The translations under genes were made by a program, and so were the position numbers. Under the pieces are notes generated by a model that had not been told where the DNA came from, ran no database searches, and saw only the letters and a list, made by a program, of their open reading frames with translations. DNA of 64,000 nt from Nematopogon swammerdamellus (Eukaryota > Arthropoda > Insecta > Lepidoptera > Adelidae): assembly GCA_946902875.1 (NCBI GenBank), contig OX336349.1:14159891-14223890 (forward strand), read 5' to 3'. Positions 10,145 to 20,124 of this stretch are shown piece by piece. Position 1 is the stretch's first letter, and the number at the start of each line of letters is the position of its first letter.

Positions 10145-11631
10145 TAGCTTTTTCCCGCGGATTCGCTCGCGTAAAATTCGTATTTCAAAAGAAGAAACTA
10201 AGTAACTTAGGCCGGGACCGGAGGGCGAACTGGATTCAGATAAAAACAATAAACATTCTCAAAGAAAGTAAGTAACATACTAAAGGCGAGGCCGAAGGCC
10301 GAGCTGCGTTCAGGAATAGGTTAAACCTTTTCGAAGAAAATAAGCAACAAAGGGCGAGGCCGAAGGCCGAGCTGCGTTCAGGAAGACTATAATCCTTCTC
10401 GAAGAAAGTAAGTAACTAAGGGCGTGGCCGAAGGCCAAGCTGTATTCTGGAAGACACTAAACCTTCTCGATGACAGTAAGTAACTATGGGCGATAGTTAC
10501 TTACTTTCTTCAAGACGGTTTACAGTCTTCCTGAACGAAGCTCGGCCTTCGGCCTCGCCCTCAATTACTTCATTTGTTCGAGAAGGTTTATGGTCTTCCT
10601 GAACACAGCTCGGCCTTCGGCCTCGCCCTTAGTTACTTACTTTCTTCGAGTAGGATTATGGTCTTCCTGAACGCAGCTCGGCCTTCGGCCTCGCCCTCTG
10701 TTACTTACTTTCTTCGAAAAGGTTATCGTCTTCCAGAACGCAGCTCGGCCTTCGGCCTCGCCCTCAGTTAGGTACTTACTTTCATCAAGAAGGTTTATAG
10801 TCTTCCTGAACGCAGCTCGGCCTTCGGCCTCGCCCTTAGTTGCTTACTTTCTTCGAGAATGTTTATGGTCTTCCTGAACGCAGCTCGGCCTTCGGCCTCG
10901 CCCTCTGTTACTTACTCCTTCGAAAAGGTTATCGTCTTCCAGAACGCAGATCGGCCTTCGGCCTCGCCCTCTGTTACTTACTTCTTCGAAAAGGTTTTAG
11001 TCTTCCTGAACGCAGCTCGGCCTTCGGCCTCGCCCTCAGTGACTTATTTCTTCAAGAAGGTTTATAGTCTTGCTGTACGCAGCTCGGCCTTCGGCCTCGC
11101 CCTCAATTACTTACTTTCTTTGAGTGGGTTTATCGTCTTCCTGAACGCAGCTCGGCCTTCGGCCTCGCCCTTAGTTACTTACTTTCTTCAAGAAGGTTTA
11201 TGGTCTTCCTGAACGCAGCTCGGCCTTCGGCCTCGCCCTCTGTTGCTTACTTCTTCGAAAAGGTTTTAGTCTTCCTGAACGCAGCTCGGCCTTCGGCCTC
11301 GCCCTCAGTGACTTATTTCTTCAAGAAGGTTTATAGTCTTGCTGTACGCAGCTCGGCCTTCGGCCTCGCCCTCAATTACTTACTTTCTTTGAGTGGGTTT
11401 ATCGTCTTCCTGAACGCAGCTCGGCCTTCGGCCTCGCCCTTAGTTACTTACTTTCTTCGAGAAGGTTTATTGTCTTCCAGAATGCAGCTCAGCCTGAAGC
11501 CTCGCCGTTAGTTACTTACTTTAGTTGAGAAGGTTTATCGTTTACCTTACTTAACGCAGATCGGCCTAAGTTACTTACTTGCTTTCTTTGAAAAACGAAT
11601 TTCACGCGAGCGAAGCCGCGGGCAAAAGCTA
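10145..11631. mobile_element. Foldback element: inverted arrays of 68-bp units inside inverted ends
   Basis: The outer ends are inverted repeats of about 48 bp (10145-10193 and 11584-11631). They contain the TAGCTTTTNCCCGCGG and CGCTCGCG motifs also found at 21.9 and 49.8 kb. Inside are tandem units of 65-71 bp, each carrying CTCGGCCTTCGGCCTCGCCC, itself a small GGCC-GAA-GGCC hairpin. About 3-4 units on the left run in the minus direction and about 14-15 on the right in the plus direction, meeting head to head at about 10490-10500. A four-unit block of 269 bp is itself duplicated (about 10990-11160 and 11257-11430). This is the architecture of foldback transposons, whose long inverted ends are built from subrepeats. 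Open frames here only reflect the repeat. Confidence 0.8.
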
Positions 11632-12650
11632 GTTATTAATAAAATATGTGTTTTATTTATCTTAGGTACTTCTTAGACAGAGAAGTTGACAGGAGACACT
11701 AATTTTGTACCAAATTTCAAATCAGTCAGCTCTCCAAAATTTTAAGTACACAACATGTTGAAATTTCTAACAAGAAACAATAATATTGACTATAAATATT
11801 CTAAGTATAAAACCAAAGCTACTACTAATAAAATACTAAAAATACAGAGATTTAAAAAAACAACTGAGAGAAAAACGTATACGAAAAGAAGGTAGAAATT
11901 CACGAGTGAGCAAAGGCGGACTTATCAATACAATTTATTTCTTCCAGTCAACCATTGGGTTATGAGGAATAACATTATAAAGAAATAAGTATGGGTAGTG
12001 CAAGTGAAAGGCAGGAGCAATATATATGTCTTATTTTATAAATATACAATAACACGCATACCTATTTATAAAACACATAAAAATACAGAAACATTATTTC
12101 CTCACGGTGTTTTCCGACAAAAGTCTATCGGATGCTCAGCGTCTTGCCATGCGTGGTGGCTTTTGCCCGTGGCTTTGATCTGAGGTGAAATTAAAAGGTT
12201 GACTGTAAGAAATCTCTGTAAGGGATAATCTCTGTTAGTTTTTTGTTTCAATTCGTAATTTTTCAATAAAAAAATTCACCTGAGCTTCAATCTTCCGTGC
12301 TATTCATTCTACTCCAACCCGATAAAACAGCATGTCGCTTCTCGCTTGCATCCGTGCCATTTGAAACGCGTTTTCTTACCTTGTTTAAGTAAAATTATAA
12401 ATTAACGATCTAGGGAGATAGTTGATTTTTATACATGAAAATGTAATAACTGCCACATGCCACTCAAAGCCGCTTGTATTTCATAAGGTTTGAGTAATGA
12501 TCGAGAAGAGTGATGAGATACTAAGAGCGGTGGTTGGCTTCAGAAGTAGTCGGCTTACATGTTAGTATCGTGGGTGTGTGCAATGTGTATATGTACGTAC
12601 ATACATAATTATGCCTTGATTTAAACACTTATCTGTACATACGTACATAC
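11632..12650. other. No gene; fragments of dispersed repeats
   Basis: No gene recognised. The phrase GCAAAGGCGGACTTAT followed by TTCTTCCAGTCAACC (about 11913-11955) recurs diverged at about 55218-55255, marking a LINE-like 3' fragment. The remainder is AT-rich and unassigned. Confidence 0.45.
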
Positions 12651-12813
12651 CACGCGCTATATTCTGGGAATCGGGGTAAGCAGAGTAATCGGTGTTGTGC
12701 TGCAATGACTTGGTTAAATTACAGCACAACACCGACCACGACGTTTCGCAAAGTATTCGGAAAAGATAACTATCAAGCAGCAAGTGAGGCACGAAGACCA
12801 CTTTCTGCATGAC
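12651..12813 (-). repeat. Family C fragment (3' hairpin part)
   Basis: Minus-strand copy of the 3' half of family C. It has the CGCTATATTCTGGGAATCGG end, then the hairpin arms GGTGTTGTGCTG and CAGCACAACACC about 25 bp apart, then the interior down to CTGCATGAC. The leader end is missing. Confidence 0.75.
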
Positions 12814-13094
12814 TTATATTATCATTTCTAGAGAGATAATCCAATAATATGAATTTAATATGTTATGGCGCCGTAGATCGCTCATTATTTTACTTTTTAT
12901 GTATATGCATATATATTCCTCAATGTAAAAATTGTTCATCGCGACGGTTGGAGCAGGTAACGAAAAATAGGAGAAGTATTAAACATTTCGGTATTAAGAA
13001 AGCGTACATTATAAATTCTATGTGGAACAGAATTTTAAGAAATCTTTTAGGAACACGGAAACAAAACTCGCAAAAACAGCTTTAGACAAAAATA
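12814..13094. other. Short unassigned stretch
   Basis: An AT-rich interval with a small open frame but no recognisable family motif. Confidence 0.4.
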
Positions 13095-13247
13095 TCCAGT
13101 CCAGTTTAGTGTAGCCGACATGAAATGAAGGGAAGCACTGACATGGCACCTAGTTCACCCTGTGTTATGGGCTGACATCACGGATGTTGTAGGTGATGTA
13201 GCCAACCGTGTCAGGTTCCATAAAAAAAAAAAAATAAAAAAAAAAAA
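13095..13247 (+). repeat. SINE-A 3' half with poly(A)
   Basis: Begins within the body (CCAGTTTAGTGTAGCCGACA) and continues through the CATCACGGATGTTGTAGGTG block to CAGGTTCCATAAAA and an A-rich tail. 5'-truncated copies with intact tails are expected for retroposition by target-primed reverse transcription. Confidence 0.85.
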
Positions 13248-13837
13248 TATTTCACTGCCAAGTTCTGAGAATTTTGAGGGAGAACTAATCACTTTCTTTC
13301 ATTGTCATTGAAACAATATTTTAATAGAGAGTACATTTTTAATAAATAATAAAATTTTCGAGAATTTAAAGAAAATTGGGGAAGCGCTGTCTTCAATATT
13401 TCTTCCTATTAGCGCACACTAGAGTCGGTTTGTCTCGTTACGGTAGTTCAGTCAGTCTCCTTTTCCTCTCGCATACGGGACCATAACATTATTGCCAACA
13501 GTTTACATTAAACCTAAAACATTAAATAAATTAAGAAATTAGTAACTACGTTTTCTGACGTAAAACTATTCACAGATAAACATAGAATTATTATCGATAT
13601 GTATGTGATGGATGAAGGTACCTAAGTTTTTTTATACCGATTAAAAAAAGGGAAGTTCCTAATTCGACCTGTGTTATTTTTTTTTATATCTTTCCCTTTT
13701 ATTAAGATACTTTTCGATCAAACTGCCCCATGAGTTTCTTCGTGGCCAAATTATCATGTTTTACAAATTTCAGTTTGGACGACAACAACTTATCTGACTG
13801 TATAATGCCAAATTGTTTTGTAAATAAATATTTTTAG
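13248..13837. other. No recognisable feature
   Basis: AT-rich interval with several A or T runs. No gene or known repeat landmark seen. Confidence 0.45.
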
Positions 13838-14028
13838 GTTTCCGTTCCACGCACGGAAGCCTATGAGCCTACACCGTCTGTCTGTCTTTCTGTCTGTCTC
13901 TCTGTCTGTCTGTCCGTTCGTTCTTCCGTCCGTACGATGGCTATATCTTTGGAACCGTAATAGCCTGTTGAAATTTTCACCAAATATGTGGTATTATGGC
14001 GGATATATAAACAAATAATAAAAAAAAG
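13838..14028 (-). repeat. Family F 3' end
   Basis: Minus-strand copy of a LINE-like 3' end. Reading on the minus strand, a TTATTATTTGTTTATATCCGC segment and an AAATTTCAACAGGCTATTAC segment precede a run of GACAGACAG repeats, then GGCTTCCGTGCGTGGAACGGAAACCTAAAAA. Other copies lie at about 16.3, 17.8, 18.0, 39.5, 45.2 and 58.6 kb. Confidence 0.7.
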
Positions 14029-14952
14029 AAAAAGCAAAAAACTAAGAAGGATTCGATTATGCCTAAAATACGTATTAACAATAGAACTAAGTTGTATATA
14101 TTTAGACATGATAATTGTATTATTCAATTTATCAAAACGCGTATGAATAAAATCCACAAGGCAACGTTCAATCACACACAAAAAGCTTGAAAAAAGCTTC
14201 TCTAAAAGAAGGTTTCAAAGTTAACTTACTGGCTATGTAATGAAATCTTCTTAACAATAGATCATTACGGCTTCTTATGAAATTAGCGCGAGGTCTCGTC
14301 CACGGAGAGAGTGTCGGTGACAAGAACAAATTAATGCAAAGGTGTCGTACCTAAATAAAAGTAATACGCTCGTAGCTGGAAACAGGGTAATTAGAGCCTC
14401 TCCCCGGACGCGGGATTAGCACAAAATCCAGAAGAAATAATAGCGAAAAGAACAATATGTCTGACGACTAGGTTCCTGTTAGTCAGCGTTTAATTTGTGT
14501 CCACTGCACACAAACGCCTCTCCAATATTCCTTCAATCATTCCGGTCTACTGCGGCATATAAGCAATGCTTTCAATATTCCTGACAGTCATGCCTTTCGG
14601 ATTCATTCATTTATTCATTTTAGTTCTTTCTTGTAGATAGGCTAAGCCTTTTACTGCTTTCTCTCTCGTTCATCTCCTATTTTATTGTATTGTTTATTGA
14701 TTCATATGACAGTTAGACAGTTAGCACTCGGACTTGTGACAATTTGTTCTATCCGGTTTTGCTTCATTTCAATTATGCATCTCTATTTTACTTGCTGGCT
14801 TTGACCATTAGTGATGACTAGGTATCTCTAATGGTAAAAGTTGAGCCGATCGCCTTTGGCCGTTCTCAGGGATTTTATTGCACGCAAGCGGGTGATCTGA
14901 TCGTTGTTTCTTTTCACGCTTTTCGGATATTTGGATTCGGTTTAAAACAGAA
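14029..14952. other. Mostly unique stretch; one dispersed segment
   Basis: About 14200-14480 is higher in complexity than its surroundings and carries no repeat I recognise. At 14688-14755 the segment TATTGTATTGTTTATTGATT through GTGACAATTTGTTCTA recurs at 24990-25062. The region GTCCACTGCACACAAACGCC (about 14500) resembles a degraded lepidopteran LINE-derived repeat. No gene seen. Confidence 0.45.
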
Positions 14953-15190
14953 TTTTTTTTTTCTGGAAACTGACACAGTTGGCTACATCACCTACAACAT
15001 CCGTGAGGTCCGCCCATAACACCGGGTGAATTAGGTGCCATCTCAGTGCTCCCCTTCATTTCATGTCGGCTACAATGAACTAGAAGGAAAACACGAACTA
15101 TTTACATAGCCGTTTCGACCGACGTTTCATTCAGTGCGATGGTACCAACCAGGGCGGGATAAACTCTACCACCTAGTAAGTTCCTTCCTT
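14953..15190 (-). repeat. SINE-A body and tail
   Basis: Minus-strand copy: poly(T) then GGAAACTGACACAGTTGG at the 3' tail side, through CATCACCTACAACATCCGTG and TCGACCGACGTTTCATTCAG, ending in CTACCACCTAGTAAG. The head with its promoter boxes is missing. Confidence 0.85.
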
Positions 15191-15943
15191 TATCTATCAT
15201 TGCGATAGGGTAAATAAAACCCAAGAGAGTCGCTACCGCCGCTCTTCCTTGTGTATGTATATATTACTATGGTTTGGATTTAATACGAGCACCTCCTCCG
15301 CCGCGAGGCACAATTATATTTCACCGGATATCTCCCCGAGCAGCCGAAGTGTTTTCTGCGACTCGATTCCACGTGTGACGCCGCTTACCGGCGAGTTCTA
15401 CTAGCTGTAACTATAAGCGTTGCAGACACAGTAACCAGGTTCGTGGCGGCTACTGCAATTTGCGATAAATCGCTAATAGATAAACTCTTAAACTGCATTT
15501 CTTCATTCATCATTCATTAATTCAGTAGGCGGTGTCATTATGTGGATAGTCACTAAAATACTTGTAATAATATGTATGAACCAAAAATTACCCAGCGAAG
15601 TTTCTTGCCGGTTCTCCTTCGTGGGTGTAATCGAACCGAATAGAACAAATTTTGAAACGTTCGAATGCAAGTTTACTCTCATAAGAATGCTCAATAAACA
15701 ATAAACAACAACAACAATAGGCAGGCAGGTCGTAACGGTTACGCGATTCAACAACAACGCTGATGTATTTTCACAACAAGTAAAAATTCATCTTTACACC
15801 TTGATATTCGGTGTGACATGTTTTCTTTTTTTTCCAACATTATAACTAACAAACCCGTCGACTCTTAAAACTCCTATATTAAAAGTCAACACAAAAAGTC
15901 ATCCACTTTTCAAAATTGTTCTAGTGTCGTTTGCACTGGAAAA
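15191..15943. other. No recognisable gene
   Basis: A mixture of AT-rich and moderately GC-rich DNA. The minus strand around 15600-15660 resembles a LINE-derived segment (TTTGTTCTATTCGGTTCGAT), similar to the end of the 14.7-kb segment. Nothing else can be supported. Confidence 0.4.
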
Positions 15944-16210
15944 TTTTTTTTTTTTTCGTGTAATCCGATATGAGTGGCGAGTAAGAGGGGCAAGAGCACA
16001 TGCTCTGAACAGCCAATGATGATATTGGCTGGTCGGAGCGTCCGAGAAAGTTCTATACCGAAGGTCCACCCTTTGATTTGCTGCGGCTATACTGAACCAG
16101 AGCAGAAGACATCAGAAGCTGCTATGCGGCCATTTAACGCCCAATACGATGGTATTAGCCCAATTGGCTACAATTAGAGCAAACCACCTAGTAAGGGCAA
16201 GGGATCGGAC
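15944..16210 (-). repeat. SINE-B copy, head missing
   Basis: Starts with a T-tract (15944-15956), then the SINE-B 3' end on the minus strand (TGTAATCCGATATG, with GATATTGGCTGGTCGGAGCG inside). It continues through the CAGAAGCTGCTATGCGGCCA block to CACCTAGTAAGGGCAAGGGA. It is diverged, with a small inverted insertion near 16010-16040. No head is present. Confidence 0.75.
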
Positions 16211-16339
16211 TCGGAATGGGCTCGCGATGCAAATTTTTCCTTACATGTAGCGTTTAGTTAGTTCATTAAATAGATGGCGCTCCACTGAAAATTCTGATAT
16301 TTCTATGGGATAGAGGAGCTTTATCTTTTACTTTTTGTT

Positions 16340-16552
16340 TTTACCCGACTGCGCGAAGAAAAAAGGAGGGTAATGATTATTTTTTTTTCAGTAGCAGATC
16401 CGCAATATGAACACATATTCTGTGAAAATCTCAACCGGCTACCTATTACAGCTCCATGCTATCGGATCGAAAGACAGAGAGACAGACAGACATACAGACG
16501 GCGTAGGCTTATTAATAGGCTTCCGTACGGGGTACGGAAACCTAAAAAGTCT
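16340..16552 (+). repeat. Family F 3' end
   Basis: Plus-strand copy with CCCGACTGCGCGAAG, CATATTCTGTGAAAATCTCA, GACAGACATACAGACGGCG, and the terminal block GGCTTCCGTACGGGGTACGG followed by AAACCTAAAAA. The 3' terminus is well conserved between copies. Confidence 0.7.
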
Positions 16553-16631
16553 TAGGTAGTACATAAACCTATGCCCTATGAGCATGCGGTTAATTGAGCT
16601 GCGGACTTTTGCTAGTCGGGAATAAAGAAGC

Positions 16632-16710
16632 CTTATCCCAGGATAAGCCGGATTGACTCTCTCACTATGCCGGGCGTTAGAAGAGTCTTGTACTCTTCTA
16701 ACGCCCGGCA
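16632..16710. repeat. Two adjacent short hairpins
   Basis: CTTATCC-CA-GGATAAG occupies 16632-16647. It is followed by a perfect 19-bp inverted repeat (16668-16686 with 16692-16710) around a 5-base loop CTTGT. The long arm reads TGCCGGGCGTTAGAAGAGT. No coding context is visible. Confidence 0.85.
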
Positions 16711-16987
16711 CAGCGACCAAGAAACAAGAACGCAGCAGCGCTACCACCGCTTGTAATCGAGACGTGCCGATAAGCAAAACGACATTTGCGTCAACACGAG
16801 GCCCGTACGTGTCGTTAGCTATACGAGTTTGGGGCTAACATCGATTGCATTATTATCCAACTCGATCCATCAATTTGGCCGTCTGCTCCGTGAGCAGGGA
16901 CACGAGTGTTCGATAGGGACTTTTATGTATCACACGTGTACAGACGTATCGATGTGGGATACGTACCAAGAACCTTATCATTTAAGC

Positions 16988-17327
16988 GGCGGGTGGCCGA
17001 GTGGTTTGGGCATCGGCTTCTCATGCGAGAGGTCCGAGGTTCGAATCCGGACGGCGTGTACCAATGAGCTGCTTCACCGTTCGGAACCGGTGTAAAACTG
17101 TAGGTCCCTTCCCTTGCCTCTTACAAGGCGGTAGGCTCAAATTGTAGCCGACTGGGTTGGTACCACCGTACTGGATGTAAGATGGCCGCATAGCAGCCTC
17201 GGTTGTGTTTTCCTCTTGTCCAGTATAGCCAGAAATCCAGGAAAGTCGCCGGTATGGCACCTACCTTCTCGGAGGTGATATTGGCTGCTCGGCTCGGCAC
17301 CCATACCGGATTACATAAAAAAAAAAT
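16988..17327 (+). repeat. SINE-B, full length
   Basis: Head with tRNA-like pol III promoter boxes: A box TGGCCGAGTGG (16994-17004) and B box GGTTCGAATCC (17038-17048), at normal tRNA spacing. The body contains GTAGGTCCCTTCCCTTGCC, GGTTGGTACCACCG and TCCAGTATAGCC. The 3' end is GGATTACATAAAAAAAAA. The element is a tRNA-derived non-autonomous retroposon, transcribed by RNA polymerase III and mobilised by a LINE. Its middle shares blocks with SINE-A although its head differs. Confidence 0.88.
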
Positions 17328-17369
17328 CACACAGGCTTTCGTTCTCTCCGTGAAATTTTAGATGGCGCG

Positions 17370-17660
17370 TTTTTTTTAAATGGAAACTGACACGATTGGG
17401 TACATTACCTACAACATCCGTGATGTCAGCCCATAACACCGGCCGGTGAACTAGTTGCTATGTCAGTGCTTCTATTTGGTCGTGCCAGCTACACTAAACC
17501 GGACACGAACTTCCGGTCAGTGCGGTGGTACCGACCCGGGCGGGTTAAACCTTACCACCTAGTCCGAAGGTAAGTCATCCATCCAATTTCTGACCGTGGG
17601 GTGTGCTGATGATCACGAACGATAGTCGATCGATCGCACCACTGAACTACCGAGGCTAAC
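17370..17660 (-). repeat. SINE-A, nearly full length, internal deletion
   Basis: Minus-strand copy from the poly(T)/GGAAACTGACACG end to the head terminus CCACTGAACTACCGAGGCT (A-box region). The body after CTTACCACCTAGTCCGAAGG is shortened, and the 5S-like region is diverged (CATCCAATTTCTGACCG). The head is not preceded by the family C leader here. Confidence 0.82.
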
Positions 17661-17763
17661 ACCTGTCCTACCTTTAAATATTCCATCTTTGGAAGAACCG
17701 TTATTGGTAGGCATTTAAAATTATCACAGAATATAATAACAAAATAATGATAATAAAAAACCG

Positions 17764-17905
17764 GGCTGGGCTGACATCAAGGATGTTGTAGGTGATGTAG
17801 CCAACCGTGTCAGTTTCCATAAAAAAAGGACAGACGGACGGACAGACAGCGTAGGCTTTGTAATAGGCTTCCGTACTCCTGCAGTACGGAAACCTAAAAA
17901 AACTA
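17764..17905 (+). repeat. SINE-A tail joined to family F end
   Basis: GGGCTGACATCAAGGATGTT through CAGTTTCCATAAAAAAA is a SINE-A 3' tail (17764-17826). It is followed at once by a family F terminus, GACAGACGGACGG through GCAGTACGGAAACCTAAAAA. Two unrelated repeat ends thus abut. Confidence 0.75.
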
Positions 17906-18027
17906 TTATGATGATGATTATGAAACGATAATGTACGAGTATGTAAGAATTTAATGGACTGACATTATAAACCAACGTGATGTAAGTATGTAGCCAAACA
18001 AGCAAAGTTTGTATAAAAAATTCTGTC

Positions 18028-18365
18028 AAGTGCGAGTTTTACTCGCGCACGGAGGTTTCCGTATCTATCCGCTATCAATCATATCCGCCTATCCTTTGTC
18101 TTTCAACAATGCAATGTATAAAAGCCTGTGGCGCCATCTATTATTCAGTAGTGTGACTAATCGATTTTTCGGACGTTTGTTGTATGGGAGCCCCCTTAAT
18201 TTTTAACATTTTCTTTTTTTTTATTATTTGTTGTTATATCCGCCATATTCTGTGAAAATTTCAACGAGCTACCTATTACGGTTCAAGAGATACAGCCCTC
18301 GGACAGACGGACGGACGGCGGAGGCTTAGTAATAGGCTTCCGTACGGGATACGGAAACCTAAAAA
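18028..18365 (+). repeat. Family F, longer copy
   Basis: Opens with CAAGTGCGAGTTTTACTCGC and GGAGGTTTCCGTATC, continues with TTATTTGTTGTTATATCCGC and ATTTCAACGAGCTACCTATT, and ends GGACGGACGGCGG through ACGGGATACGGAAACCTAAA. It is the longest F copy here, but I see no coding sequence in it. Confidence 0.7.
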
Positions 18366-18840
18366 GCAAATATATTTACAGGCGCACTGTGTCTTTACGC
18401 AATATTTATTTATTTTTACGTATTTTAGCCGGCTCGAGGACCTGAACATTTAGTTTTAATCCGTTTACGGAGCCTGCGATGAGAGCTAGCCGGGATTCGA
18501 AAAATATTCAAATCTAAATTTCAATTAGGCAACCCTTTCGGTGGGGCCAGCCCGGAGATTATTTGTTCAGGCACAAATCCGGTTTCAGGATGGAAAGATC
18601 TTGAAAATTGCGGAATTAAGCTGAGCCACGCCGCGGCTGCCCGGCGCCTGATTACCGAGCCAACTCTATTCTGCTGCTCGACTAAAACGCTCGCCTGGCC
18701 CCGCGCCCTCTATACGGACAGTGGCCTGTGAAATTGGACATGCGTATATAGACCCTTGTCTTACTCACTTGTACAGTTGCTTTCACGAGTCATGAGCGCA
18801 GATGGACAGTGGACTAACATTGCACGCAAGTGTATAGTAG
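18366..18840. other. Higher-complexity stretch without recognised repeat
   Basis: Moderately GC-rich DNA (about 18420-18780) unlike any repeat in this window, with no long open frame. It could be conserved non-coding sequence, but nothing in the sequence alone proves that. Confidence 0.4.
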
Positions 18841-19167
18841 TGGGGCCGGTACTTAAAAAGAATAGCCCCACTGCATCTCTCCTCATGCATGTCGTAAAAG
18901 GCGACTTAAGGGATAAGAACAAGATGCCGTGCTAAAGGGCGACAGGCTCGCCACCTCTCACCTTGGCACGGTACTTCCACCGAGTCATGCAGCATTTGGG
19001 TGGGTCTACGTGCCTTACTTGCTGCTTGATTGATTGAATCTTGTTCGAATACTTTGCGAAACGTGGTGGTCGGTGTTGTGCTGTAATTTACCGGAGTTCT
19101 TGCAGCACAACACCGATTACTCTGCTTACCCCGATTGTCGGGATTCAGCGTGTGTGATATGTATGTA
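18841..19167 (+). mobile_element. Family C, complete, with 10-bp target duplication
   Basis: Best-preserved family C copy. The 5' leader hairpin has TGGGGC and GCCCCA flanking CGGTACTTAAAAAGAATA. It is followed by TGTCGTAAAAGGCGACTTAA, an interior with CACCTCTCACCTTGGCACGG, and the 3' hairpin (19071-19083 with 19103-19115). The 3' end is TTGTCGGGATTCAGCG plus a short (GTAT)n. TGTATAGTAG occurs immediately before (18831-18840) and immediately after (19168-19177). A 10-bp duplication fits LINE-type target-primed integration better than a Helitron, which leaves none. There is no coding capacity. Confidence 0.75.
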
Positions 19168-19346
19168 TGTATAGTAGTCGAACGACACGTGTGAGCCTAA
19201 TAGGCGACGAGCGTCCACTGACGCTGACTGACGAACCAATCGCGTGAAGCGTCGCGTCCGCGCCGTCGACGTCACATTCCGTCAAACCGACCAATGAAAA
19301 GGGTGCTCATGTCATAACTCGCGAAAGCAACTGTACTCCAATATTG

Positions 19347-19497
19347 GCTTCAGACTGTCCTGTAGATGTCCTGTAAGTGGAAAGATTAATTTCTCGCTCG
19401 CAGGAGGAGGAACGCACGCTCCCCAGAGCGTGTGTTCCTCCTCCTGACAAATAACCGCGCTCTCTGGTTTCTTCGGCCTGACCTTTGTGGCTGGGGG
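19347..19497 (+). repeat. Repeat G, plus copy, with 21-bp hairpin
   Basis: Shares CCAATATTGGCTTCAGACTG, GACAAATAACCGCGCTCT and TTTCTTCGG with a minus-strand copy at 40262-40370. In this copy 19401-19421 and 19426-19446 form an inverted repeat of 21 bp with one mismatch and a 4-base loop; the key block is AGGAGGAGGAACGC. The other copy has only the right-hand arm, so the hairpin arose here by inverted duplication. Confidence 0.7.
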
Positions 19498-19636
19498 GTG
19501 GTACAAGTACCGCTAATATCTATAACTAATATCTATTCTGTGGTAACACGCTCCTTTTAACATTATTCGATCTTTTAACGCATACCACGAACCAACCCAC
19601 GAAGATATATTGTGAATAACCGTCAACCGTTTATGA

Positions 19637-19935
19637 GCCGTGTGGGGTCTCGGTAATTAAAAATAATAACCCCACTGCATCTGCAAGTGATGTGCTAACG
19701 GGCGACAGGATAGCCACCTCTCACCTTGGCACGGTCCTTCCACTGAGTCATGCAGAAGGTGGTCTTCGTGCCTTGCTTTCTGCTTGATGTTATATATTAT
19801 GTCCTAATACATTGCTAAATTTGGTGGTCGATATTGTGCTGTAATTTACAAGAGTACTTGCAGCACAACACCGATTGCTCTGCTTACCCCCATTGTCGGG
19901 ATACAGCGTGTGGTGTCTGTGTGTATGTGCGTTTA
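19637..19935 (+). repeat. Family C copy
   Basis: Leader (GTGTGGGGTCTCGG through ACCCCACTGCATC), a shortened spacer, the interior CACCTCTCACCTTGGCACGG, and hairpin arms ATATTGTGCTG and CAGCACAACACCG. It ends at CATTGTCGGGATACAGCG. The left hairpin arm has a G-to-A change that weakens the stem. Confidence 0.82.
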
Positions 19936-20124
19936 TGAGTAATAATATGTATAATCATATAATATTTCATGCCGTCAGGACTAAATTGACGCCCTGTGCC
20001 GAGAGACAATGGTGCAGTCGACAGAGTCAAAATCACCTCTCCTCGCGAAACCACGCTCATTTAGGTTGCTAGGCTGCGCTGTCTAGCCTTTGACTACGTT
20101 TGAAGACACCCAGGTTTAAAAGGA

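Noticed and set aside
10540..11490. Regularly spaced palindromic repeats resembling a CRISPR array
   Set aside because: Spacers are not unique but near-identical between units, the genome is eukaryotic, and there are no cas genes.
10574..11511. Frames repeating FLNAARPSASPSVTYF, as if a repeat protein
   Set aside because: They follow from tandem 68-bp DNA units of varying length that shift the frame, and are part of a foldback element.
18841..19167. Family C as a Helitron on the basis of its 3' hairpin
   Set aside because: The best copy has a 10-bp target duplication and no conserved CTRR terminus after the hairpin; retroposition fits better, though it is not proven.
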